From Thiothrix lacustris DSM 21227 (GTDB taxonomy: Bacteria; Pseudomonadota; Gammaproteobacteria; Thiotrichales; Thiotrichaceae): a stretch of DNA of 43,309 nucleotides. Below, piece after piece: positions 15,381 through 22,234 of this stretch. The notes beneath the pieces were generated by a model, which searched no databases, was not told the origin of the DNA, and saw nothing but the letters and a program-made list of their open reading frames with translations. Location: NCBI RefSeq assembly GCF_000621325.1, contig NZ_JHYQ01000032.1, positions 1 through 43,309 of the forward strand. The letters are read 5' to 3'. The first letter of the stretch is position 1. Each line of letters opens with the position of its first letter. Made by a program: the position numbers and the translations under genes.

Positions 15381-15392
15381 TGCCACCTGAAT

Positions 15393-15974
15393 TCAAAATG
15401 TGCCGATTTTTTGTTTTTGGACTGCCAGCAGTTTCTGGCACGTCAGCTCTTGCAAGTTAAGTTTGGTCTGTATGGCTTGTTGCATCCTGATGAACAGGTA
15501 GGCAGTAGCTTGGGCATCTGCCAAGGCACGATGGAACTGCCCGGACATGGGGAGCTGGAGAAACCTGACCAGTGTTCCCAGTTGATGGTTGGGGGCTTCG
15601 GGGAATACCCGTCTGGATAGCAGCATGGAACAGAGAAAATCCTGCTGGCGTTGCTTGCCTTGTTGGGTGAGTGCTTCATCCCAGAACTTGCGGTCAAAAG
15701 AGGCGTTGTGGGCTACCAAGGGGTGGTTGCTTGCAAACTCGATGGCTTCATCCATCACTTTGTCCATGGGTGGGGCTTTGCGGATCATGGCATTGGTGAT
15801 GCCGGTCAGGGATTCGATGAAGGGCGGTATCCAGGTATTGCCGTTCATCAGGCTTTGGTAGCGGTCAGTGATTTGACCATCACGTACTAGCACGATGGCG
15901 ATTTCTGTTGGACATGCGCCATAGTCGGGAGACATGCCGGTGGTTTCAAAGTCGAGGATGGCGTAGGTGGTCAT
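15393..15974 (-). CDS. DEDDh 3'-5' exonuclease (DnaQ-like)
   Basis: This 193-residue protein is a single exonuclease domain of the DnaQ/RNase T superfamily, which removes nucleotides from 3' ends using two metal ions. All five signature residues can be seen: D8 and E10 in LDFETTG, D94 in HNASFD, and H148 and D153 in HRALADA. It is close in size to stand-alone DnaQ-like exonucleases of plasmids and lacks the polymerase-binding tail of the replicative epsilon subunit. It could act in repair, RNA trimming or proofreading. It is monocistronic and flanked by repeats on both sides. Confidence 0.88.
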   Translation of the reverse strand: MTTYAILDFETTGMSPDYGACPTEIAIVLVRDGQITDRYQSLMNGNTWIPPFIESLTGITNAMIRKAPPMDKVMDEAIEFASNHPLVAHNASFDRKFWDEALTQQGKQRQQDFLCSMLLSRRVFPEAPNHQLGTLVRFLQLPMSGQFHRALADAQATAYLFIRMQQAIQTKLNLQELTCQKLLAVQKQKIGTF

Positions 15975-15995
15975 GGTCTTACCTTGGGTTTGGGG

Positions 15996-16023
15996 GCCTC
16001 ACTGCGTGAACGGGCTGCTACAG
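15996..16023. repeat. Head fragment of the 100-bp repeat
   Basis: These 28 bases match the start of the repeat at 17598, including the CACTGCGTGAACGGGCTGC word, and end at CTACAG. The remainder of the repeat is missing here. Confidence 0.6.
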
Positions 16024-16111
16024 ATAAACACTGCACTGGGCAAGCGGGTCTGGATGATGCAGACTGGAATTTATTGGCTTATGCTGAACAGTAAAAATCA
16101 GGAGCAGTATT

Positions 16112-16402
16112 ATGAGTGGTGGACATTTTGATTATAAACAGGCTTATCTTGGGTATATCGCTGACCAACTGGAGCGCGATATAGCGTACAACGCCATACC
16201 CTATGATGCAGCTATCGTGAAAGACGGTGAGAAATATTATGGCCACCAGCTACAACCGCAAACCGTCGAATTCATGAGCGATGTTGTTGAGCAGTTGCGA
16301 CGGCTTGAGAATATCCTGCGGGAATATGATTTGGCAGTATCCGGGGATAGTTGTGAGGCAACCTTTCAGGAACGTGTGGGTATCACACCAAACACGGCAT
16401 AA
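16112..16402 (+). CDS. Conserved hypothetical protein, MSGGHFDYKQ type
   Basis: This 96-residue soluble protein begins MSGGHFDYKQAYLGYIADQL, the signature of a small and widespread family of unknown function often found on plasmids, phages and accessory islands. A ribosome binding site (AGGAG) lies nine bases before the ATG. It has no signal peptide or membrane segment. The middle contains PQTVEFMSDVVEQLRRLENIL, probably a helical hairpin. A palindrome follows the stop codon. Confidence 0.75.
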   Translation: MSGGHFDYKQAYLGYIADQLERDIAYNAIPYDAAIVKDGEKYYGHQLQPQTVEFMSDVVEQLRRLENILREYDLAVSGDSCEATFQERVGITPNTA

Positions 16403-16421
16403 CCCGTTTTCATTGCCCCGA

Positions 16422-16439
16422 AGTTTTACATGTAAAACT
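16422..16439. repeat. Perfect 18-bp palindrome AGTTTTACATGTAAAACT
   Basis: The sequence equals its own reverse complement. It sits 20 bp after the small MSGGHFDYKQ gene and before the antitoxin stop. Similar sites occur at 36919, 37226, 39462, 40354 and 40537. Confidence 0.7.
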
Positions 16440-16469
16440 CCCCCTCCCTTGTTTATCAGTCTTGAATGT

Positions 16470-16790
16470 TTAGATTGCCCGCAGGTGTTCCAGCGTCTCC
16501 GGGAATTTCTCTACCAAACGCATCAACAACACTGCATGGGGATTGGGTTTGCTACGACCTTGTTCCCAGCTCTCCACAGTACGTGGATTGGTGCGGATCG
16601 CGTGGGCGAAGACAGGCCGTGATAGATGGCGGGTTTCACGTAACTGGAGAATTTCACCAGGCGTGATAACAGGTATTTCATGCTGTTCCAGTTGGATACG
16701 TTTCAGAGTGATTTTACCCTCACGCTCTGCTTTGAGTGCATCAACGCCCTCCATCAGTTCATCAAACAGGTTGCGATTTTTCATGCTCAT
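16470..16790 (-). CDS. HTH antitoxin of a RelE/HigB-type pair
   Basis: This 106-residue protein has an XRE-type helix-turn-helix in its second half (PGEILQLRETRHLSRPVFAHAI and TNPRTVESWEQGRSKPNPHA), which is the common architecture of HigA/MqsA-like antitoxins. The N-terminal half is charged and probably wraps the toxin. It follows the toxin gene by 10 bp, in the toxin-first order typical of higBA loci. It should repress the shared promoter together with the toxin. Confidence 0.85.
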   Translation of the reverse strand: MSMKNRNLFDELMEGVDALKAEREGKITLKRIQLEQHEIPVITPGEILQLRETRHLSRPVFAHAIRTNPRTVESWEQGRSKPNPHAVLLMRLVEKFPETLEHLRAI

Positions 16791-16800
16791 TCACCCTTGG

Positions 16801-17151
16801 TTACTTCGGATACCGCAGTTTCAGTTCAGACTCCAAGTAAGCCTTGAAGACGGTCTTTTGCTTACTGCTCAGGTCGCTGGCCTCGTCCTTGTCGTAGATC
16901 GAAAACAGCAGAAACTCCACCGCACTGGTCTGGTAGTAGTAAATCACCCGCAGGCCGCCACGTTTGCCCTTGCCGCGCCGCTTGTCCTCAAAGCGGATTT
17001 TCCGCAACCCACCAGTACCGGCAATCACATCCCCTGCTTTGGGATCGCTGATAAGCATAAGCTGGAAATCCTTGTACTCATCATCTGTCAGATAATCCTC
17101 GCGGAATCGCTCGAAAGACGGCAATTCTACGAAACTGGGCAGTTGGGGCAT
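16801..17151 (-). CDS. RelE/HigB-like toxin
   Basis: This 116-residue protein belongs to the RelE/ParE superfamily of small beta-rich toxins, most of which cut mRNA on the ribosome. The central segment GDVIAGTGGLRKIRFEDKRRGKGKRGGLRVIYYY is the characteristic HigB-2/RelE motif, with several basic residues that would contact RNA. The end KQKTVFKAYLESELKLR also fits. No truncation is seen. It is directly upstream of its antitoxin. Confidence 0.87.
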   Translation of the reverse strand: MPQLPSFVELPSFERFREDYLTDDEYKDFQLMLISDPKAGDVIAGTGGLRKIRFEDKRRGKGKRGGLRVIYYYQTSAVEFLLFSIYDKDEASDLSSKQKTVFKAYLESELKLRYPK

Positions 17152-17230
17152 AGGAATTCCTTTGGTTAGACAGCATAACTATACGATAGCTTCGTATGTT
17201 TATCAATTTTTCAGGTTGAGGCACAACCAT

Positions 17231-17258
17231 AAAAATCACTGGGTTGTTACCAAGTGAT
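17231..17258 (-). terminator. Intrinsic terminator on the minus strand
   Basis: On the minus strand ATCACT and AGTGAT (17253-17258 and 17235-17240) form the core of a stem, extended by G-C pairs, with about 6 unpaired bases in the loop. A run of five T follows directly. It lies 4 bp past the stop codon of the gene remnant at 17262. Confidence 0.6.
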
Positions 17259-17261
17259 CTC

Positions 17262-17590
17262 CTACAAATACTTTTTGAACAATATTTCAATCTCGGCAAC
17301 ATGATTGATGGTAATTTGATCGCGCAAAGTCTTATAGGCATTTTTTTGTTCTTCACTGCTATCCGGTAATGCCTCCACATGCTCCAGTGTGGCTTGCTGG
17401 CGCAGGGGGAAACTGTTGCTGCTTAGTGCCTGTTCTGACAGGTCGGCAACCGTGAAGCCTTGTTCCCGGAATTGCTGGAGCTGGTGGGCTTCGTGTTGCA
17501 GGCCGCGTTGCTGGAGGACACCACTGAGTTCATCGGCGGGGTCGGGTTCAGGGGGGTATTGTATAGGTTTTGGGCAAGGTGGGATGTGAT
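17262..17590 (-). pseudogene. C-terminal remnant of an unidentified protein
   Basis: On the minus strand an open frame with no start codon reads PDPADELSGVLQQRGLQHE, then QQFREQGFTVADLSEQAL and ends NHVAEIEILFKKYL before a TAG at 17262-17264. The codon usage looks coding and a terminator follows. The 5' part is replaced by the repeat at 17598. This is best explained as the tail of a larger gene cut off when the CBASS cassette arrived. I do not recognise the family. Confidence 0.45.
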
Positions 17591-17597
17591 GGGCCTC

Positions 17598-17696
17598 ACT
17601 GCGTGAACGGGCTGCTACAGGTTCGCTGGACGCTCATCCCGCCGAAGGCGGGACAAGCCTTGCGCATCCCTGGCCTCTGCCGCGCTCCGCTTGGGG
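17598..17696. repeat. About 100-bp interspersed repeat, left copy
   Basis: The repeat begins ACTGCGTGAACGGGC, contains a strong hairpin CCCGCC-GAA-GGCGGG (17638-17652) and ends CGCTCCGCTTGGGG. It abuts the stop codon of the SAVED gene. The copy at 22045-22144 differs at only three positions and has the same orientation. Confidence 0.8.
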
Positions 17697-18797
17697 TTAG
17701 GCGACCGTTGCCTCACTGGTATTCCATTCAATGCTGATGGGATTCCGTCTTTTATGCGGGAAGATGGATAGTGACCAAGGATACTTTTGGTTCTCAAAAT
17801 GCCAGACCCGGATTTCTTCTGGCATGTGGTTCTGGTTGAACTCGGCTCCCAAACGCATCACGAATGATGCTTGTGCAGATATGGTCACATCCAGCCGGTT
17901 AATTTGTGGGTGCTGGGGACGGATAGTCTGGTTATAAAACTCACGGAATTCCCTGCACAACCGCTGCTGTTCATACGCACTGAACAAATTACCCAATCCA
18001 ACCCTATCAAGCGAAACCAGATAACAAGCTTCGCAGTTGGTTTGTTCTAGGAATTCCTCAGTATTTACTGGTATAGAACATTGCAGGATGATGCCAACCT
18101 GCTGGGCATTCCCGCTACTTTTGACACATTCGATGTGAAAACGCTTACCGCCATCGGTATGGTCTTCCGTATTAATCCATGCCCTTTTATCCCTGTTCCA
18201 GCAGTAAAAAATGGCATTGGTTCGATTGGTGAGGTAGTAGCCAATCGCTGCCAGAAGCGGAACATGGGCAATTGCCCCAACTGCCAACTTCATATCGGGA
18301 TTGGAGCGTCCTGATTGCTCAAGGAATTCACGGACACCTTTCAGTTTTTCCGTAATGGCCTCACGCCAATCATCAATATTCAGAGGTTCTGCGATGAACG
18401 AACCCCGAAGATCCGAGAAATGACCATCTCCAACACTGCCTCTTGAGTTTTCAAGCAAGTGACTACGGAGGTGTGACGCATCTGCTTTGGGTAATGACTG
18501 TATTTCTAGCGGTGTAAGTTTGGATGTTGTCGCTTTCTTGAAGTGAAGAACGATTCCAGAACCAATTAGAGCCAAAGCGGGAGCTATGACATACCATTCA
18601 AGGCCACCTGCCTCCAGACTGGCACTAATATCGCCGTAGGCAGTATGGAGTGAGCCGGTAATGGTTGCCCGGATCAGTAGGTTCAAACACATGCCACCGG
18701 CAAGTAGCTTGATTCCGGCTCCTATCAATTTTCCACCAGAGAGGTTTTTCTGGTAATTGATGTAACGGTCAATCAGACTAAGGATGGTATCTTTCAT
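17697..18797 (-). CDS. CBASS effector: two-TM SAVED-domain protein
   Basis: This is the likely killing component of the CBASS operon: a membrane protein that binds the cyclic oligonucleotide made by the upstream synthase and then damages the inner membrane. The 366-residue product has two transmembrane helices near residues 24-44 and 66-86. The C-terminal 200 residues resemble a SAVED sensor domain (HVPLLAAIGYYLTNRTNAIFYC, then NRLDVTISAQASFVMRLGA and VWHFENQKYPWSLSI). I chose the ATG at 18797; the frame stays open to 19184 but would then lie inside the E2 gene. The chosen start overlaps the end of the E2 gene by 20 bp. The SAVED call rests on pattern recognition. Confidence 0.75.
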   Translation of the reverse strand: MKDTILSLIDRYINYQKNLSGGKLIGAGIKLLAGGMCLNLLIRATITGSLHTAYGDISASLEAGGLEWYVIAPALALIGSGIVLHFKKATTSKLTPLEIQSLPKADASHLRSHLLENSRGSVGDGHFSDLRGSFIAEPLNIDDWREAITEKLKGVREFLEQSGRSNPDMKLAVGAIAHVPLLAAIGYYLTNRTNAIFYCWNRDKRAWINTEDHTDGGKRFHIECVKSSGNAQQVGIILQCSIPVNTEEFLEQTNCEACYLVSLDRVGLGNLFSAYEQQRLCREFREFYNQTIRPQHPQINRLDVTISAQASFVMRLGAEFNQNHMPEEIRVWHFENQKYPWSLSIFPHKRRNPISIEWNTSEATVA

Positions 18798-19296
18798 GGC
18801 GTCCCCCCCGTTCCACAAGTTGATCAAAGCGAAGCTCATTGTCGTGATACCCACCACCATGCCATTCGCCAGAAGCAAGCCAGTGTTCAAAGTAGTAAAG
18901 CCATAAGGTTGCCCACGGGACAATGCTGGTTGCAAGCAACATATCCCTATTCCATTCCGGTATTTCCCCCTTATTTTTGCCTGGCCAGAACAAGCAGATT
19001 TCTGTCTCATCCGATTTTTGTGAGAAGGTGTGTGGTATACGTTCACCTCCCGCAAGCTGATTAAGATCAGGCGCGTAAACGAACGTATGAGGGAACTGTT
19101 CACGTTTGTATTGGATGCCAACCAGATAAGTTCGGCTAAACACGGTTGGTTGCAACTCTCCTTGCCAGTGCAAGCCAAGATCATGGTCGCAGACAGTACC
19201 CTGCCCTGTTGGAAAATGTTGTTGTAATGCCCCTAGCTGCTGCTGGATCGTCGGTGGTGGTGGAATGTAAGGGCAAATCATGGATGGCGGCCCCAA
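18778..19296 (-). CDS. E2-like protein of a short type II CBASS
   Basis: In type II-short CBASS a stand-alone E2-like enzyme acts on the C-terminus of the CD-NTase and tunes its activity. The 172-residue product matches that family in layout: a proline-rich start (PYIPPPPTIQQQL), FSRTYLVGIQYKR, then ETEICLFWPG followed by EWNRDMLLATSIVPWATLW and LYYFEHWLASGEWHGGG. C101 in EICLF is the best candidate for the catalytic cysteine. No E1-like or JAB deubiquitinase-like gene is present, so this is the E2-only type. It overlaps the CD-NTase by 19 bp and the effector by 20 bp. Confidence 0.75.
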   Translation of the reverse strand: MGPPSMICPYIPPPPTIQQQLGALQQHFPTGQGTVCDHDLGLHWQGELQPTVFSRTYLVGIQYKREQFPHTFVYAPDLNQLAGGERIPHTFSQKSDETEICLFWPGKNKGEIPEWNRDMLLATSIVPWATLWLYYFEHWLASGEWHGGGYHDNELRFDQLVERGGRHERYHP

Positions 19297-20510
19297 AAGT
19301 TATTGGGACGCACTGTCGCATGGGCAGCGGTTGATAACCCAGCACCTCCAGCGAGCAGTAGACCACCAGAACCAACCCGGATGTTACGGTTAACTCTCTG
19401 TTGACTGACATTTAGGCGGATTGCATTGGCAGCATCGTTAACTGGTCGTTCTCCGAATAGTGTCTTGAGCTGTTTCTGGAATTCGTCCTCCCCATACACT
19501 TCTGCCAATCTGTTAAGGTTGGACAGGAGATCACGATGCCATGTGAAGAATGCTTCCGCGTAACGCTGCCCTGAGCTAGGTTTGTTCCACTTCTCGGCAA
19601 AATTTTCCCCCTGTACTGTAGGATTGTCTACATGATAACCGTCAGCCCCACTTGTTATGAAAGATGGCATCTTCTCAATCACGTTTAGCAGAAAATCCAG
19701 TTCCGAGTTGTAGGAGAACTTTTCCTGTGTACAAAAAGTGTAGGAGTGCATCAAGAGTGTCGTAAGAAGCACTGAGATCGGTTTGTACTCAGCTAACCTT
19801 TTTCCTTGGTCGCTCATAGCCCATACATCACGGTTACGTTTTGCCAGTTGGGTGATCTGTTGTAGTGGCGTTTTTAGTTTGTTTTCGTCAGGCAAACTTT
19901 CAACCTGACTCATGGTTATTGAGTCAAAAGTCTCCCTAAATACAGCGGTATAACGAGGCTGCCGTTTTGAGGCTTCTTCAAATATGTTTGCCATCCCTTT
20001 GGGGTTGGAAGATTTCCACTCTTCATCACGGTCAGGAACCAGAACCGGATGCCCATACGGTGGGTGGGTGTGGTAATCAATTGCAGGGGTAATGTCCAGA
20101 TGGTAGTCACCTGCATAATTGATACGAAATCCTCGTTTCAGCTCCTTGAGCAGTTGTTTGTAAGTTTCATGCTCGTTCAGTCGATCCTTGATGACCTGCA
20201 ATACGACTTTCCGGCTGATGCCTTGATATGCCTTTGGCAGGTGGATTATCAGGTCAACATCGAATTCATCCTGCCCTATTGGCTTAACGGTGGTACGGAG
20301 CCGGATACTGCCTTGTGGGTAGATAGCTGCCCCTTTCAGTAAGTAATGCGTTCCTTCTGCCAGCCAGTTACCGACGGCATGATAACAGGTTTCAATACGT
20401 TGTCGTTGGGTCTGGGTCAGTTCCAGTGAATGGCAGATACGAACCATCCAGCCGACAAGTTCAATCTTGAATTGGGGTTGTTGCTCGTGGAGCGTTTTGG
20501 GTTTGTGCAT
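19278..20510 (-). CDS. CD-NTase, cyclic oligonucleotide synthase of CBASS
   Basis: CD-NTases sense phage infection and make cyclic di- or trinucleotide messengers. This 410-residue enzyme has the nucleotidyltransferase core: GS at residues 67-68 in YPQGSIRLRTTV, the metal-binding DVD (D84, D86) in DEFDVDLIIHLP and the third aspartate D139 in YHLDITPAI. The remainder forms the helical OAS-like domain. I chose the ATG at 20510; a TTG at 20552 would add 14 residues of doubtful sequence. The product nucleotide cannot be read from sequence. The C-terminus ends NNFWGRHP. An unusually strong hairpin lies between this gene and the small gene upstream. Confidence 0.85.
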   Translation of the reverse strand: MHKPKTLHEQQPQFKIELVGWMVRICHSLELTQTQRQRIETCYHAVGNWLAEGTHYLLKGAAIYPQGSIRLRTTVKPIGQDEFDVDLIIHLPKAYQGISRKVVLQVIKDRLNEHETYKQLLKELKRGFRINYAGDYHLDITPAIDYHTHPPYGHPVLVPDRDEEWKSSNPKGMANIFEEASKRQPRYTAVFRETFDSITMSQVESLPDENKLKTPLQQITQLAKRNRDVWAMSDQGKRLAEYKPISVLLTTLLMHSYTFCTQEKFSYNSELDFLLNVIEKMPSFITSGADGYHVDNPTVQGENFAEKWNKPSSGQRYAEAFFTWHRDLLSNLNRLAEVYGEDEFQKQLKTLFGERPVNDAANAIRLNVSQQRVNRNIRVGSGGLLLAGGAGLSTAAHATVRPNNFWGRHP

Positions 20511-20602
20511 GGGTGTTGGCCCTGTTTGGTGATAAATCAAAAAAGCCCTCAATCAATATGTAGTGTTTATTGTCATCAATAAGTTCAATATATTGTTATT
20601 TT

Positions 20603-20627
20603 CGGGTATTGGAAAGCCCAATACCCG
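20603..20627. promoter_or_regulatory. Strong hairpin between the YjzC-like gene and the CD-NTase
   Basis: CGGGTATTGG and CCAATACCCG make a perfect 10-bp stem with a 5-base loop. There is no T-run on the minus strand, so it does not look like a full terminator for the YjzC-like gene. It could reduce read-through or stabilise one part of a processed message. Confidence 0.5.
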
Positions 20628-20634
20628 TCTTTAG

Positions 20635-20826
20635 CTATTTAGCCTTCCCGCTACCATTCTTCGTTGGATCTACGAGGATGTAACCTTGTCCACCCTGAGG
20701 GGTTGGGGGCATTGGTTCTCCGCGTGTCACTGTGCGCTCCTTTCCGGTTCTTCCACCACGGGAGCCTACAATCTCATATTGGCCAGAAGCTGGTGCCTTT
20801 TCGCCGGGACGATATTTCTGTGTCAT
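20635..20826 (-). CDS. YjzC-like small protein, first gene of the CBASS operon
   Basis: The 63-residue product starts MTQKYRPGEKAPASGQYEIV and continues with GGRTGKERTVTRGEPMPPTP and a final YILVDPTKNGSGKAK. This is the pattern of YjzC-like small proteins (KPGEKAPxSGQY then RTVxxGxxxPPTP), whose role is unknown. The ATG at 20826 has a GGAG ribosome binding site eight bases upstream; the frame continues to 20889, but without such a site. It is in the same direction as the CD-NTase and divergent from the XRE gene. It may be an accessory or a regulator of the CBASS. Confidence 0.7.
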   Translation of the reverse strand: MTQKYRPGEKAPASGQYEIVGSRGGRTGKERTVTRGEPMPPTPQGGQGYILVDPTKNGSGKAK

Positions 20827-20904
20827 GATTTCTCCAAGTTCACTATAACGATACATGAAGTAGTTTATTGAGAATTTTTTGTTTGTCAACAGTGAAAGTC
20901 CTAA

Positions 20905-20940
20905 AAGTTCTGCTATAATGAACTTCCATGGCAGGAGGAG
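20905..20940 (+). promoter_or_regulatory. Extended -10 promoter, operator and strong RBS of the XRE gene
   Basis: TGC-TATAAT (20911-20919) is an extended -10 element. It lies inside the inverted repeat AAGTTC (20905-20910) and GAACTT (20920-20925), so a repressor bound there would block polymerase. The ribosome binding site AGGAGG (20933-20938) precedes the ATG at 20947. The XRE protein is the natural candidate for binding the repeat. Confidence 0.6.
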
Positions 20941-20946
20941 TGATGA

Positions 20947-21246
20947 ATGATGTTCAGTAAAAAACTACAAGAAGCTCGTAAGGCCAAAGGATTGACCTTG
21001 GAAGAACTTGCGTCAGAAGTAGGTTCAACAAAGAGCTACATCTGGGCACTTGAAAATAAAGATAACCCCAATCCCTCTATGAAGCTGGTCAATGATTTGG
21101 CAAAAGCACTGGATGTTACGGTAGAATATTTGGTTGACAAACAACCAAATAATGAAGATCAAGTGTTCTTCAGGGAATATGTTGATCTGAAACCAGAAAC
21201 CAAACAGCAGATACGTAGCATTCTCAAGGCTCTCAAACAGCGATGA
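20947..21246 (+). CDS. XRE-family transcriptional regulator
   Basis: This 99-residue protein consists of a classic XRE/HTH_3 domain (residues 4-60: LQEARKAKGLTLEELASEVG, then YIWALENKDNPNPSMKLVNDLAKAL) and a short acidic tail. It is translationally coupled to the following metallopeptidase gene by an ATGA overlap. The pair is a common regulatory module in mobile elements: the repressor is destroyed or inactivated by the peptidase when a signal arrives. It may control itself, the divergent CBASS operon, the downstream methyltransferase operon, or all of them. Confidence 0.88.
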   Translation: MMFSKKLQEARKAKGLTLEELASEVGSTKSYIWALENKDNPNPSMKLVNDLAKALDVTVEYLVDKQPNNEDQVFFREYVDLKPETKQQIRSILKALKQR

Positions 21247-22022
21247 CAGAACTACCCCCAGCCAAGAAATATGCAATCGGATTATTCAAAGCGTGGTCTT
21301 CAGGATTGAGTATGGATGATTGTTTGCCCGTTGACTGTAAGGCCCTTGCGGAAGGGTTGGGCATCAAGGTTGAAGGATTTGATATAGAAGATGACTTTCA
21401 AGGAATGTTGTCAATTGAGGGGGACTTTAAAGCAATTCTATATAACTCGTGTATCCGTGAGGAAGGACGAATAAATTTTACTATCGCCCATGAACTGGGT
21501 CATTACAGCTTACATCGTGATCGGAAAGAACTTAAGTGCTCGCTCGATGACCTGGAGAATATGGGTAACTTACAACCCCATTCTAAAAATATTGAACGTG
21601 AGGCGAATGTCTTTGCGTCATATTTACTGATGCCAGGTCAGGATGTGCGGCAGCAGATCAAGGATAATGCGATTGATATTGCATTGATGAAAAGGTTGTC
21701 AGGTAGGTATCAGACTAGTGTGACGGCGACTGCTTGCCGGGTTGCATATCTTGCGAATCAGCCTATTGCGATAATTGTCGTTTCTTATGATGGCAGGGTG
21801 AAGTGGTCATGGAGGAACCAACTCTTCGCGGAAATATTCATTGAGAGGGGGGTTAAGCCAGAGGGTTTATATTTAACCGATCAAGATTCTCAAGAGCCAG
21901 TCTTATCAAAAGTATGGCTCCCATCCGAGAAACTTTATCTGTGGGAACTTACCCAGTCGATGATGCTAATGCCAACATATGGGCAGGCTCTCATCGTGTT
22001 GGGTGGCCAAAGAGTTTATTAA
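21243..22022 (+). CDS. ImmA/IrrE-family metallopeptidase
   Basis: This 259-residue protein has a zinc peptidase domain with the HExxH motif HELGH at residues 83-87 and a downstream glutamate in EREANVFASYLLMP (about E120). ImmA of ICEBs1 and the related IrrE/PprI of Deinococcus cut XRE-type repressors. The gene is coupled to such a repressor, so this is the likely substrate. The C-terminal 110 residues form a separate, beta-rich domain (IAIIVVSYDGRVKWSW) that may sense the signal. The nearest downstream feature is a repeat, then the methyltransferase operon. Confidence 0.87.
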   Translation: MTELPPAKKYAIGLFKAWSSGLSMDDCLPVDCKALAEGLGIKVEGFDIEDDFQGMLSIEGDFKAILYNSCIREEGRINFTIAHELGHYSLHRDRKELKCSLDDLENMGNLQPHSKNIEREANVFASYLLMPGQDVRQQIKDNAIDIALMKRLSGRYQTSVTATACRVAYLANQPIAIIVVSYDGRVKWSWRNQLFAEIFIERGVKPEGLYLTDQDSQEPVLSKVWLPSEKLYLWELTQSMMLMPTYGQALIVLGGQRVY

Positions 22023-22044
22023 AGTTGTCTATATCTCTTAGCGT

Positions 22045-22144
22045 ACTGCGTGAACTGGCTGCTACAGGTTCGCTGTACGCTCATCCCGCCGAAGGCGGGA
22101 CAAGCCTTTGCGCATCCCTGGCCTCTGCCGCGCTCCGCTTGGGG
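22045..22144. repeat. About 100-bp interspersed repeat, right copy
   Basis: This is the same sequence and orientation as 17598-17696, with two substitutions and one inserted T. The two copies bracket the CBASS operon and the XRE/ImmA pair. It has the same CCCGCC-GAA-GGCGGG hairpin. Confidence 0.8.
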
Positions 22145-22234
22145 AGGAACTTCCCGTCTATGGCTGTTTATTTAAACGATGTGACCTGTATACTCTCGGA
22201 TTTATTCTAGTTTGTCGTACATATTGAGTGTTTC

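Noticed and set aside
17697-19184. A 495-codon version of the SAVED effector
   Set aside because: The extra 129 codons overlap the E2-like gene in another frame and do not look like a protein domain. The ATG at 18797 gives a compact two-TM protein with the expected small overlap.
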